Source: JAUXJB01 sp965226855
GTDB lineage: Bacteria > Myxococcota_A > UBA9160 > SZUA-336
NCBI GenBank assembly: GCA_965226855.1
Contig: CBDDEE010000032.1
Location: 434,001-498,000, forward strand
DNA: 64,000 nt
Reading direction: 5' to 3'
The position numbers and the translations under genes were made by a program. Positions within the stretch are counted from its first letter, which is position 1. Every line of letters starts with the position of its first letter. The notes under the pieces are model-generated. The model made no database searches. It saw only the letters and a list, made by a program, of their open reading frames with translations, and had not been told where the DNA came from. Below, one piece after another: positions 29,347 through 38,108 of this stretch.

Positions 29347-30610
29347 CAGGCTGCGGAGAAAGTGACTGGGTTGGGCGGGACGCCTCTGACGGGAGGCGTG
29401 CCGAGCAGGGAGAGGGATCGCCGTTCCCGGTACGAACCGGTTCGGTGTCGCACGGGTAGATCTTGCGGGATCATGAGCTATGTCGCCTCCAACAGGTTGC
29501 GGATACGGACCAGGTTGTAGGCCGCAGCAGTGAAGGTGAAGACCCAGCCGACCCGATCCGTGCCCCGGTGCCGGGTCTTGCGCATCAAGCCCACCGTCTT
29601 CATCCAGCCAAACACCTCCTCCACCCGTTTGCGGAAGCGCTGGCTCACCTCGTAGCCCGGGTGTCCTGTGGTCCTTCGATCGATCGCGCTTCGGCGGTTC
29701 GTCGTGTTCTGTGCCACGTGCGGGGTAACGCTCCAGGCCCGAAGCGCCTGCACAAAGCTCTTGGCGTCGTAGCCCTTGTCTCCAGCCAGGGTGATCCGGC
29801 GAGCGCCCCCCAGACCCAGCACCATCTCGAGAGCCGCTTCGCGCTCCGCATACCCCGACGCCTGAGTGAGCTTCGCCGCCACCACCAGGCCGTTGCGGTT
29901 CTCCGTCACGACGTGTCCCTGATACGCGAGCCGCGCGCCCTGGCCCCTCATCCCCGCCAGTCGGGCGTCCGGATCCGTCCTCGACGCATGCGTCTGGTTG
30001 CTCCGCTTCTCGCCCCGGAAGTTGACCGTCGGGTTGCCCGGGTCGTCATCGTCCCTGCGCTTCTCGTCCTTGCGCACGAAGCTCTTCTGGCTCGCCCACG
30101 CCTCGATCAGCGTCCCGTCCACCGTGAAGTGCTCCGATGACACCAACCCCTCCGACTCCGCCTGCGCCAGCACCGCCTCGAAGAAATGCTGAGCGATCTC
30201 GCCCTTCAGCAGCCGTTCCCGATTCTTGGTGAACACCGTCGCGCTGAACACCTCATCGTCCAGCTCCAGGCCCACGAACCAGCGGTAGAGCAGGTTGTAG
30301 TCGATCTGCTCGATCAGCTGGCGCTCGCTCCGGATCGTGTACAGCACCTGCAACAGCAGCGCCCGCAACAGCTGCTCCGGCGGGACCGACGGTCGGCCGA
30401 CCCCTTTGGCGTAGATACCATCGAAGCGTCGCGACAGCTGCTCCAGCGCCGCGTCCACCAGTCGCCGGATCGCTCGAAGCGGATGGTCCTCGGGAATCCG
30501 GGACTCCAGCGATACGTAGCTGAAGATCCCACCCTGGAGCGTCTGCGGTCCTCTCACATCTCCCCCTTGGGGCTTCCCTCAAAGGTACCCTTCGATGAGG
30601 AGTTTTTCTG
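29347..30610 (-). mobile_element. IS5-type insertion sequence, 1264 bp, with CTAA target duplication
   Basis: The host gene's reading frame breaks at 29346 and resumes at 30615. CTAA is present on both sides (29343-29346 and 30611-30614), which is a target duplication of the YTAR type typical of IS5 relatives. The outermost bases are inverted (CAG at the left end, CTG at the right), followed by weakly matching GCGGAGAAAGT and GCAGAAAAACT-like tracts. One transposase gene fills the element. Because excision restores the host frame perfectly, the insertion is probably recent. Confidence 0.9.
29478..30557 (-). CDS. IS5/IS1182-type DDE transposase
   Basis: This is a 359-residue transposase. The N-terminal DUF772-like domain shows PEDHPLRAIRRLVDAAL, RPSVPPEQLLRALLLQ and LYTIRSERQLIEQIDYNLLYRWFVGL. 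The DDE catalytic core has Asp in FTVDGTLIEAWAS, Asp in LAGDKGYDAK, and Glu in VEEVFGWMK. The residues are intact and the length is full, so the enzyme is probably active. It is oriented opposite to the interrupted host gene and occupies most of the element. Confidence 0.93.
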   Translation of the reverse strand: MRGPQTLQGGIFSYVSLESRIPEDHPLRAIRRLVDAALEQLSRRFDGIYAKGVGRPSVPPEQLLRALLLQVLYTIRSERQLIEQIDYNLLYRWFVGLELDDEVFSATVFTKNRERLLKGEIAQHFFEAVLAQAESEGLVSSEHFTVDGTLIEAWASQKSFVRKDEKRRDDDDPGNPTVNFRGEKRSNQTHASRTDPDARLAGMRGQGARLAYQGHVVTENRNGLVVAAKLTQASGYAEREAALEMVLGLGGARRITLAGDKGYDAKSFVQALRAWSVTPHVAQNTTNRRSAIDRRTTGHPGYEVSQRFRKRVEEVFGWMKTVGLMRKTRHRGTDRVGWVFTFTAAAYNLVRIRNLLEAT

Positions 30611-31435
30611 CTAAGGGCGAATCGGTCGAGGGAACGGGGCCCGACGGTGCGCCCCGCGTCTACCGCTGGGACGAAACGCTATTCTGGAACGTCTACTTCG
30701 TGAAGGGCGCGTTTCTCGACTCAGACAAGGCCTTCGAGGTGATCAACGGCATGCGAACGCTCGAGGTGCGCATGCTCCGAAAGTGCATCAACACGATCGT
30801 CCTCGCGCGGGTGCTGGCGCACCACCCGGACGTAAACGTCAACTGCTCGGCTGTCGAGGGGAACGTCAATGCTGACCTGTGCCGGGAGCACATGTTATTG
30901 GGTTTGCCGGCCCCGCTGTTCACGTTCGACCTGGAGGGGGACACAACCACGTCGCCTGCCTTCGAGATCGGGGACTTCAAACGCTTCTTCGACTGCTTGG
31001 AGCCCGCCTTCGGTCTGCAGGTGAGCCTCGGTCAGGTGAACACAGTGGTGCTGTGCCCTGCGCTCACCAGCCACTCCGAGCTGGCGAGAGATGCGCTCGC
31101 GGACGCCGGCATCTCGGAGACGACGATCCGCGTGGCCGTGGGTGGCGAGGATCCTCGCACCCTGATCGCGCACTTCATGCGCGCCGCGGAGCTCGCGCTC
31201 GAACCTGTGCGCCCGGGCTTCGTCTCCAAGTTCATGAGTCCGGACGAGATCGACGCGCTCTACCGTGAGGTGTACGTCGACGTGCACACGCGTTACGTGC
31301 ACGCCCAGCCCGACATGGAATCGCTGCTGCTCTGACCCAGCCATTCGCCTGGCGTGACGGGGTGCTCGTGAACGACCACGTTCTACGAGGGCGGGCTCGG
31401 CCGCGTTCAACTTTGGCATGCTTGCAAGCTCCGAC

Positions 31436-32671
31436 CTAATACACCAGCCCGGCGATGGCCCCGGTCAGGAAAGTGGCCAGAGAGCCGGCGATGAGCGCAC
31501 GGATCCCGTCTCTGGCAATGTCATGGCGCCGCTCGGGCGCGATGCCGCCGAGTCCTCCGATCAGGATCGCCAGCGACCCGAAGTTCGCGAAGCCGCACAG
31601 CGCGTAGCTCGCGATGACGATGCTGCGGGGCTCCAGCGTGGCCCGCACGTTGGCCAGCAGCTGGTAGGCGAGGAACTCGTTCAGGACCGTCTTGATCCCG
31701 AGCATCTCGCCGACCGCCGGAGCGTCGGCCCACGGTACGCCCAGCAGCAACGCGACCGGAGCGAGCAGCAACCCGAGGATCCGCTCGAAGCTGAGCCCCT
31801 CGATCCCGACCAGTCCGCCAGCCCAGGCCAGGCAGGCGTCGAGGCCGTAGATGAGCGCGACAAAGGCGATCAGCATCGCGCCGATGTTGAGGGCAAGCCG
31901 CATCCCGTCGGCGGCACCGCTGGCGGCCGCGTCGATCACGTTCACGGTCTCGCGGGAGAGCTCGATTCGCGCGGCGCCGAGTGACGCGGGCACTCCCTCC
32001 TCGGGCACCATGATCTTGGCGATCGCCACCGCCGCGGGCGCGGACATGAAGCTGGCAGCGATCAGGTGGCCGGCGTAGTCCGCACCGAGCAGCCCCATGT
32101 ACGCGACGAGCACAGAGCCCGCCACCGTGGCGAGTCCTGCCGTCATCACGCAGAAGAGCTCGCTGCGGGTGAGGCCCGCGACGTACGGGCGCACCATCAG
32201 AGGAGCTTCGGTCATGCCGAGGAACACGTTCGCGATCGTGGCTAACGACTCCGCTCCGCTGATCTGCAGCGCGCGACGCAGCCCGCGCGCCAGCCAGTCG
32301 ACCACCCGTTGCAGGATTCCCAGGTGGTAGAGGACGGAGAAGATGCTGGACATGAAAATCACGATGGGAAGCACGCGGATGGCGAAGACGTAAGGCAGCG
32401 CGACCGGCTCGCCGTCCGCGCCCATCACGCGCTCGGGCCAGGTGCCGAATAGGAAGTCGATGCCCACGTCGGCGGCTGCGATGAACTCGGCGGCGACGAC
32501 GTTCACGGTCTCGAAGAAGATCGCTCCCCAGCGCGTGCGCAGCACCAAGCCCGCGAGCAGGAACTGGAGCAGCATGGCCACGCCCACGGGGCGCCAGACG
32601 ATGCGCCGCCGGTTCGTGGAGCCGAGAACGGCCAGGCAGAGGAGCAGAGCGATGCCGACGAACGCGATCAC
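31436..32671 (-). CDS. nupC: Concentrative nucleoside transporter (CNT/NupC family)
   Basis: This is a 411-residue inner-membrane protein with about nine or ten hydrophobic helices. CNT hallmarks are FAIRVLPIVIFMSSIFSVLYHLGILQ, the GMTEAPLMVRPYV and MTAGLATVAGSVLVAYM stretches, and ALCGFANFGSLAILIGGLGGIAPERR. It would import nucleosides with H+ or Na+; a sodium-pumping NQR in the same genome makes Na+ coupling plausible. It overlaps thiE by four bases and is last in the ntrB-ntrC-thiE-nupC run. Confidence 0.92.
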   Translation of the reverse strand: MIAFVGIALLLCLAVLGSTNRRRIVWRPVGVAMLLQFLLAGLVLRTRWGAIFFETVNVVAAEFIAAADVGIDFLFGTWPERVMGADGEPVALPYVFAIRVLPIVIFMSSIFSVLYHLGILQRVVDWLARGLRRALQISGAESLATIANVFLGMTEAPLMVRPYVAGLTRSELFCVMTAGLATVAGSVLVAYMGLLGADYAGHLIAASFMSAPAAVAIAKIMVPEEGVPASLGAARIELSRETVNVIDAAASGAADGMRLALNIGAMLIAFVALIYGLDACLAWAGGLVGIEGLSFERILGLLLAPVALLLGVPWADAPAVGEMLGIKTVLNEFLAYQLLANVRATLEPRSIVIASYALCGFANFGSLAILIGGLGGIAPERRHDIARDGIRALIAGSLATFLTGAIAGLVY

Positions 32672-33300
32672 AAGCGTTCCGCGAGTGCGTGCGTGGCCGC
32701 GATCGGGTCGGACGCGTCGGCGATGGCCGAGATGACCGCGGCCGCAGCCGCACCAGCGCGCGATACCTCCGCAGCGTTCCCGGCGTCGATCCCGCCAATG
32801 GCGACGACCGGACGGCCGGCGCGCTTCACGGCCTCCGCCAGCATGTCAGAACCGCGGGGCTTCCACTCGCTCTGCTTGGACGCCGTGCCGAAGACGGGGC
32901 CGAAGCCGATGTAGTCGATCGGCCGCTGCCGGCTCTGGTGCACCTGATCCAGGCTGTGAGTGGAGAGACCGACCAGCAGACGTTCGCGCAGCGCTGCGGG
33001 AATTCGCTCCGGTGCGAGGTCGTCCTGCCCGAGATGCACGCCGTCCGCTGCGCCGAGGTCGGCCAGGTCGAAGCGATCGTTCACGATGAGGACTGCACCC
33101 GCTCGGCGCGTTCGCTCGACCGCCCAGCGCACGAGTGCCAGGGCATCCCGATCCCCCGTGTGCTTGAGTCTGAGCTGGAGCGCGGTTGCGCCGCCCGCCA
33201 ACACAGCCTCGACGACGGAGCGCGGCCCGTGCCGCCAGCGCGGGTCGTCGTCCGCCAACGGGTAGATCCCCCGCAGACGCCTGAGGGCGGCGTCCTTCAC
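32668..33300 (-). CDS. thiE: Thiamine-phosphate synthase
   Basis: ThiE couples HMP-pyrophosphate and thiazole phosphate to thiamine monophosphate in the cytoplasm. This 210-residue TIM barrel shows GATALQLRLKHTGDR, VNDRFDLADLGAADGVHLGQDD, GLSTHSLDQV, and YIGFGPVFGTASK, then VAIGGIDAGNAAEV. These are all expected phosphate and pyrophosphate contacts. It overlaps ntrC and nupC by four bases at each end. No TPP riboswitch is visible, and no other thiamine genes are nearby. Confidence 0.93.
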   Translation of the reverse strand: MKDAALRRLRGIYPLADDDPRWRHGPRSVVEAVLAGGATALQLRLKHTGDRDALALVRWAVERTRRAGAVLIVNDRFDLADLGAADGVHLGQDDLAPERIPAALRERLLVGLSTHSLDQVHQSRQRPIDYIGFGPVFGTASKQSEWKPRGSDMLAEAVKRAGRPVVAIGGIDAGNAAEVSRAGAAAAAVISAIADASDPIAATHALAERL

Positions 33301-34715
33301 GAGACGTCGATCTCGAGCTCCGAGATCTTCTTGCGCAGCGTATTGCGGTTGATGCCGAGTAGACTCGCCGCCTGGAGCTGGTTGCCACCGGAACGAGTCA
33401 GCGCCTCGCTGATGATCGAGTGCTCGAGCCGCTCCACGAAGCTCCAGTAGTGGCCGCGCTCTCCTGGCTTCGCATCCATGTCGAGCAGGTGCGCGTAGTC
33501 GCGTCGCGCGACCTGCGTCCAGTCTCCGCTCTCGGTGCCGAAGAGATCAGCTGCGCTCTCGATGTCGGCGGGCGTGACAACGTCGCCCGAAGCGAGCACG
33601 AGCGCGCGCTTGATCACGTTCTCGAGCTCTCTCACATTGCCGGGCCAGGAGCGGCTCTCGAGCAGCTTCAGCGCGGCCTCGGTCGGCCAGCGCTCGGGCA
33701 CGTTCAGCTCCCGCGCGAAGCGTCCCACAAAGTGATGCACAAGCAGCGGGATGTCGCCCCCACGCTCGCGCAGGGGGGCGATCCTGATCGGCACGACGTT
33801 CAGGCGGAAGTAAAGATCCTCGCGGAACAGCTTCCGCTTGACGCGATCCTCCAGATCCTGGTGGGTTGCCGCAAGGATCCGCACGTCGATCGAAATGGGA
33901 CCCTTGCCCCCGAGCGGCGTCACTTCCTTCTGCTGCAGAACGCGCAACAGCTTGGCCTGCAGCTCGGGAGACAGGTCTCCGATCTCGTCCAGCAGGAGGG
34001 TTCCGCCTTCAGCCTCGCGAAAGCGACCGGCTCGGGCCTCGCTCGCCCCGGTGAACGCGCCTCGCTCGTGCCCGAAAAGCTCTGCCTCGATCAGCTCGCT
34101 CGGCAGCGCCGTCATGTTGATGGCGGCGAAGGGATGCTCGCGGCGCGGGCTGTGGTAGTGGATGGCGCGGGCTACGAGCTCTTTGCCGGTCCCGCTCTCG
34201 CCGCGGATGAGCACGGCGGCGTCGCTGGGCGCGATCCGCCCGATCATCTTGTAAGTTTCGAGCATGGTCGCGCTCTGCCCGACGAGCGCCTCGCCCCCGC
34301 GAAACGACTTGCCCACCTGACGCCGTAGCTCCTGCATCTCGCCTCGCAGGCTGCGTAGCTGCCGCGCCTTCTGGACCAGCGCTTCGACCTGCTTCAGGTC
34401 GAAGGGCTTTGGCAGATAGTCGAAGGCCCCGCGCTTCATGGCCTCGATCGCGGTGTCGAAGGTATTGAGAGCGGTCATGATCACGATGACTGGCCCGCCC
34501 GGGTCGCGCGCGCGGAGCTCTTCGAGCAGGTCGAGACCACTCTCGCCCGGCATGCGGACGTCGAGGAAGGCGATGTCGAAGCGCTCCCGGCCGAGACACT
34601 CGCGCGCCTCAGCGGCGTTTGAGGCCTCGACCACGCTGTGTCCGGCGTCCTCCAGCGCCTCGCGCATGACGAAGCGGATCGACGCCTCGTCATCGACGAC
34701 CAGGATGCGGCTCAC
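33297..34715 (-). CDS. ntrC: NtrC-family sigma-54-dependent response regulator
   Basis: This is a 472-residue protein with three domains. The receiver domain has DDE near the N-terminus and the phospho-acceptor Asp in AFLDVRMPG. The AAA+ domain has GESGTGKE, the sigma-54-contacting GAFTGA, and LLLDEIGD. The C-terminal Fis-type helix-turn-helix contains ASLLGINRNTLRKKI. It is the partner of the histidine kinase encoded immediately upstream (4-base overlap). NtrB/NtrC is the best fit, but other family pairs look similar and no glnA/glnB is in the window. Confidence 0.9.
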   Translation of the reverse strand: MSRILVVDDEASIRFVMREALEDAGHSVVEASNAAEARECLGRERFDIAFLDVRMPGESGLDLLEELRARDPGGPVIVIMTALNTFDTAIEAMKRGAFDYLPKPFDLKQVEALVQKARQLRSLRGEMQELRRQVGKSFRGGEALVGQSATMLETYKMIGRIAPSDAAVLIRGESGTGKELVARAIHYHSPRREHPFAAINMTALPSELIEAELFGHERGAFTGASEARAGRFREAEGGTLLLDEIGDLSPELQAKLLRVLQQKEVTPLGGKGPISIDVRILAATHQDLEDRVKRKLFREDLYFRLNVVPIRIAPLRERGGDIPLLVHHFVGRFARELNVPERWPTEAALKLLESRSWPGNVRELENVIKRALVLASGDVVTPADIESAADLFGTESGDWTQVARRDYAHLLDMDAKPGERGHYWSFVERLEHSIISEALTRSGGNQLQAASLLGINRNTLRKKISELEIDVS

Positions 34716-35791
34716 GTCTGCCTCCGAAGCGGGAGCAGGATGCGCACGCGCGCGCCGCCTCCGGACTCGCTCGACACCTGAATGTGTCCATCGTGGCGCA
34801 CGGTCCAGTGCTGCGCGATCGGCAACCCGAGTCCGGTTCCACCGCTAGCCTGCGTGAAGAACGGCGTGAAGATGTGCGGCAGGTGCTCCGCAGGGATGCC
34901 TGGGCCCGTGTCCTCGACGTCGAGACGCATCATGTGCACCGGGCGCTGGCCGGGCGACAGCTGGTAGTTCGTCTCCACCCGGGTGCGCAAGGTGAGGGTG
35001 CCCTTGCCCTCCATCGCTTGCACGGCGTTGCGCATCAGGTTGAGGAAGGCCTGGGCCATGCGGTCCGAGTCGATCTCCAGCTCGGGGATGCTGGGGTCAT
35101 ACTCGCGCCGGACCTCGATCTCGCGCCAGGCCTCGGAGTGGCTGTGGAGCTCGATCAGATTGTCGAGCACGCGGTGCACATTCGTCGGTCGAAGCGAGAG
35201 CTCGCTACCGCGGGTGAGCTCGGCGAGGTCAGCCAGCAGGCGGCGCATTCGGTCCGTCTCGTTCCGGATCAGCTCGGGGAAGCGCCGTAGATCGCCCTCT
35301 CCGAGCTTTCGCAGCAGGAGCTCCGCCGCGCCGCGTATGCCACTCAGCGGGTTTCCGAGCTCGTGGGCGATGCCAGCCGCCAAGTGCGCGAACAGCTCAG
35401 AGCGTGAGCGCTGGTCGACCAGCGCCTCGAGCTCGCGACCAATCGTCCGGTCGCGCAGGGTCACGACTGCTCCTTCCGCCGCACCCAGACCGATTGGTGA
35501 GGCCGCTAGATCCACGACCAGTGAGCTCGAGCTCAACCTGGGCCGGATCGCGCAAGCATGGGAGGACACGGGCCGGTCCGCCCCGAGGGCCTCGGACACG
35601 AGCAGCGTAACGGGATGCTCGGCGCCGAGGGATTCGGTCAGGGTGCGCCCGACGCTGAACTCCGAGGAGGTGCCGAGGATACGGCTCGCCTCCGCATTCT
35701 GGAGCTCGATCGCAGCATCGCCGTGGATCGCGACGATCCCGACGGCGACGGAGTCCAGAATGGCGTCAAGCCGCTCGCTCTTTTGGGTCAT
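34712..35791 (-). CDS. ntrB: NtrB-type sensor histidine kinase
   Basis: This is a 359-residue soluble kinase. A PAS-like N-terminal domain (about 1-120) precedes the HisKA helix with phospho-His in LAAGIAHELGNPLSGIRG. The ATPase domain has the N-box (FLNLMRNAVQAM), G1 box (VEDTGPGIPAEHL) and G2 (GTGLGLPIAQ). No membrane segments are present, as expected for a PII-responsive NtrB. It begins the ntrB-ntrC-thiE-nupC operon, divergent from moeA across a 71-base gap with an inverted repeat. Confidence 0.88.
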   Translation of the reverse strand: MTQKSERLDAILDSVAVGIVAIHGDAAIELQNAEASRILGTSSEFSVGRTLTESLGAEHPVTLLVSEALGADRPVSSHACAIRPRLSSSSLVVDLAASPIGLGAAEGAVVTLRDRTIGRELEALVDQRSRSELFAHLAAGIAHELGNPLSGIRGAAELLLRKLGEGDLRRFPELIRNETDRMRRLLADLAELTRGSELSLRPTNVHRVLDNLIELHSHSEAWREIEVRREYDPSIPELEIDSDRMAQAFLNLMRNAVQAMEGKGTLTLRTRVETNYQLSPGQRPVHMMRLDVEDTGPGIPAEHLPHIFTPFFTQASGGTGLGLPIAQHWTVRHDGHIQVSSESGGGARVRILLPLRRQT

Positions 35792-35822
35792 ACTTGCGCT
35801 CGCTCCAGCGGAGCTCTGACGA

Positions 35823-35843
35823 ATTGCCTAGGAATTAGGCAAT
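35823..35843. promoter_or_regulatory. Perfect 8-bp inverted repeat in the ntrB/moeA divergent promoter region
   Basis: ATTGCCTA (35823-35830) and TAGGCAAT (35836-35843) are exact inverted arms around a 5-base centre. The site is centred between two divergent start codons 71 bases apart, where an operator would be expected. No regulator is assigned. Confidence 0.5.
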
Positions 35844-35862
35844 CCTAACGAGAGGGGGAGGG

Positions 35863-37119
35863 ATGCGCGAGCCCGGGGACAAGGCACGGCGGGTCTCGGT
35901 GACGGTGGCCGAGGCCAGAGAGATCATCCTGAGCTCGGTAGAGCCACTGGGATCGGAGACCATCGGTCTCTCCGAGGCAGATGGCCGGGTCGTGATGGAG
36001 GAGGTGAGGGCGGACGTACACATTCCTCCCCACGACAACTCCGCCATGGACGGCTTCGCTGTGCGTGCGGAGGACGTTCGCAACGCGAGAGCCGAGCTGT
36101 CTGTGGTCGAGGATCTTCCGGCCGGACGCCGTAGTAAGCGCAAGCTGGGACCCGGCGAGGCGGCGCGGATCATGACCGGAGCGGCCATTCCCGAGGGCGC
36201 GGACACCGTGGTCATGGTGGAGGAGACCGAGAGCGCGGGCGATCGGGTCACGATCAAGAGAGCCCCCGGCAAGGGCGAGTTCGTGCGGCGAGCGGGGTCT
36301 GACGTGGAGCCGGGTTTACTGATCGCCGAGCCGGGCACGGTGATCGAGGCTCCACTCGCAGGAATGTTGGCGGCCATCGGTCGCACCACGCTCAGCGTTG
36401 CGGTGCGGCCTCGAGTCGCGATCCTCGCGACGGGCGACGAGTTGGTCGAGCCTGACCGTCTGCGGGAGGACGGCAGGATCGTGAGCTCCAACTCCTACTC
36501 TCTGCGAGCGGCGCTGCGGGAGCTCGGTACAGAGCCCATCTACCTGGGGATCGCTCCGGACGAGCGGGAGCAGATCGAGGCACGCTTCCGGCAGGCGCTG
36601 GACTGCGACGTGGTCGTGTCGACTGGCGGGGTCTCCGTCGGGGATCGGGACTGGATCAAGCAGGTGCTCGCGGACCTTGGTGGCGACATGCGACTGTGGC
36701 GCGTGAACATGCGGCCCGGTGCTCCGCTGGCGTTCTCCACGGTCGATGGCAAGCCGGTCTTCGGTCTGCCGGGCAATCCGGTCTCGACTCTGGTCACCTT
36801 CGAGGAATTCGTGCGCCCAGCCCTGCTGCGCATGATGTGCCACACCAATGTGTTCCGTCCCGTCGAGTCAGCGACGCTCGCCGAGACCTACGAGAAGCCG
36901 GCCGGTCGTATGCACCTCTTGCGGGTGCGGCTAGAGGAGCGCGACGGCCGCCGCTACGCTGTCTTGACCGGCGACCAGACCTCGAATCTCCTGCTCTCCA
37001 TGGTTCGCGCCGACGGGCTAGCGATCATCCCCGCAGAAGCGGAACGCGTTCCGGCGGGCTCGGAGGTTCCGGTCCAGCTGCTGCGCCGCAACGACCTGCG
37101 CGCGGACCCCGGCTTTTGA
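35863..37119 (+). CDS. moeA: Molybdopterin molybdotransferase
   Basis: MoeA inserts molybdate into adenylated molybdopterin to give Moco. This 418-residue protein contains the family sequence VHIPPHDNSAMDGFAVRAED, RIMTGAAIPEGADTVVMVEET, the ILATGDELV and VVSTGGVSVGDRDWIK segments, and MRPGAPLAFSTVDGKPVFGLPGNPVS. All domains and the full length are present. A very purine-rich AGAGGGGGAGGG directly precedes ATG. The next gene starts inside its stop codon. Confidence 0.95.
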   Translation: MREPGDKARRVSVTVAEAREIILSSVEPLGSETIGLSEADGRVVMEEVRADVHIPPHDNSAMDGFAVRAEDVRNARAELSVVEDLPAGRRSKRKLGPGEAARIMTGAAIPEGADTVVMVEETESAGDRVTIKRAPGKGEFVRRAGSDVEPGLLIAEPGTVIEAPLAGMLAAIGRTTLSVAVRPRVAILATGDELVEPDRLREDGRIVSSNSYSLRAALRELGTEPIYLGIAPDEREQIEARFRQALDCDVVVSTGGVSVGDRDWIKQVLADLGGDMRLWRVNMRPGAPLAFSTVDGKPVFGLPGNPVSTLVTFEEFVRPALLRMMCHTNVFRPVESATLAETYEKPAGRMHLLRVRLEERDGRRYAVLTGDQTSNLLLSMVRADGLAIIPAEAERVPAGSEVPVQLLRRNDLRADPGF

Positions 37120-37673
37120 GGCTTGCCCACGTCGAGGCTGCGATTCTCACTGGGGGGATGGAACGGCACGGCGCGCCGCTCCTGGCCGGTGTCGTGGCCG
37201 CGCTCTCGAAGTGCGTCGAGCGCGTGCGCCTCGTGACGAGGTGGGGAGAGCCAGCGCCGCTGGAGCTCGAGTGCATAGAAGATCACTACCGAGAGCGAGC
37301 TCCCATCGTTGGGCTCCACGCTGCGCTGGCTGCGTGCGAGAGCGGTGCAGTCCTGGTTGCGGCCTGCGACCTGCCCCAGATCGATCCGCGCCTGGTGCTG
37401 GCCCTCCTGGCGCTCGTTGCCGACGAGGACTCGCACGAGATCGTGGCCCCTCTCGGCGCCGGAGGTCCGCAGCCCCTGCTGGCCGTCTACCGCCCCATCC
37501 TGGTCCCCGAGATCGCCCGCCGCATCGAAGCGAGAGAGCTGGCGCTGACGTCGTTGCTGCGCCACGCGCAAACCCTCCTCGTCCCGGCAGCAGACCTCCG
37601 CTCCATCGACCCTTCATTTGGTTCAGACGCGGCGGAGGAGGAGGGAGGTGCGGATGCCTGGCGTCTGGCGTAG
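37116..37673 (+). CDS. MobA-like molybdenum cofactor nucleotidyltransferase lacking the nucleotide-binding signature
   Basis: MobA transfers GMP or CMP to molybdopterin. This 185-residue protein has the right neighbourhood (TTG start overlapping the moeA stop). It has the right fold markers: VEAAILTGG at the start, APIVGLHAALAAC, VAACDLPQIDPRLV and a PLLAVYRP stretch. Between LTGG and LLAGVVAAL, however, only six or so residues (MERHGAP) are present. The usual RxxRMGxxKxxLxxxG loop, which binds GTP, is missing by about a dozen residues. It may be inactive, divergent, or carry an in-frame deletion. The last 51 bases overlap the adenylyltransferase gene on the other strand. Confidence 0.7.
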   Translation: MRLAHVEAAILTGGMERHGAPLLAGVVAALSKCVERVRLVTRWGEPAPLELECIEDHYRERAPIVGLHAALAACESGAVLVAACDLPQIDPRLVLALLALVADEDSHEIVAPLGAGGPQPLLAVYRPILVPEIARRIEARELALTSLLRHAQTLLVPAADLRSIDPSFGSDAAEEEGGADAWRLA

Positions 37674-38108
37674 GAGTACGAAGTCGCCGCCGAGGGACTC
37701 GATCATCACTTGCTCGGGGGGTCGGGAGCCGCGGTACTCGCCACCCTTGCAGACGATGTCCGGCTCGAGCGCGCGGATCAGCTCTACGGGCGTATCCTCG
37801 CCGAACAGCACCACGTAGTCGACACAGGCCAGCCCTGCGAGCAGCTCCGCGCGCTGGCGCTCTGGCTGTACGGGCCGGTCCGCCCCCTTGAGCTCTCGAA
37901 CCCGCCTGTCGCGGTTCAGACCGACGACGAGCAGGTCGCCAAGGGCAGCGCTCTGCTCGAGTGAGCGCAGGTGTCCCACGTGCAGAACGTCGAAGCAGCC
38001 GCTGGTGAAGACCACGCGCCGCCGTGCGCGGCGCTGCCGCGCGAGGATCTCCCGCAGCGCTTTACGGCTCTTGAGCTTGTCCCGAGCTCGGGGCGTTGTC
38101 TTCGCCAC
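37623..38108 (-). CDS. rfaE2: D-glycero-beta-D-manno-heptose 1-phosphate adenylyltransferase (RfaE2/HldE C-domain type)
   Basis: This is a 161-residue nucleotidyltransferase. The class motif is in VFTSGCFDVLHVGHLRSLEQ (HxGH at HVGH), followed by DLLVVGLNRDRRVRELKG, RAELLAGLACVDYVVLFGEDTP and KGGEYRG. It makes ADP-heptose precursor for LPS inner core in the cytoplasm. In this window it is a stand-alone protein rather than fused to the HldE kinase. It overlaps the upstream AsmA-like gene by 47 bases on the same strand and the mobA-like gene by 51 bases antisense. Confidence 0.9.
   Translation of the reverse strand: MAKTTPRARDKLKSRKALREILARQRRARRRVVFTSGCFDVLHVGHLRSLEQSAALGDLLVVGLNRDRRVRELKGADRPVQPERQRAELLAGLACVDYVVLFGEDTPVELIRALEPDIVCKGGEYRGSRPPEQVMIESLGGDFVLLRQTPGIRTSLLLRRV

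Larger units (their letters stand above)
28217..31335 (+). pseudogene. PLP-dependent Cys/Met-metabolism-type enzyme, disrupted by an insertion sequence
   Basis: The 5' part (28217-29346, 376 codons plus two bases) encodes a fold-type I PLP enzyme with FAWNFNSGMAAIDG, YIESPCNPHG, DATIGTP and the Schiff-base lysine in HSYTKDLVGTG. After the IS, the frame resumes exactly at 30615 with KGESVEGTG and runs to 31335 through the C-terminal domain. Removing the IS and one CTAA copy gives an uninterrupted protein of about 616 residues, ending MFLP-KGES at the join. Family: cystathionine gamma-synthase/methionine gamma-lyase-like, but much longer, with a roughly 150-residue N-terminal extension. The 5' fragment as it stands would stop a few codons inside the IS. 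Confidence 0.88.
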
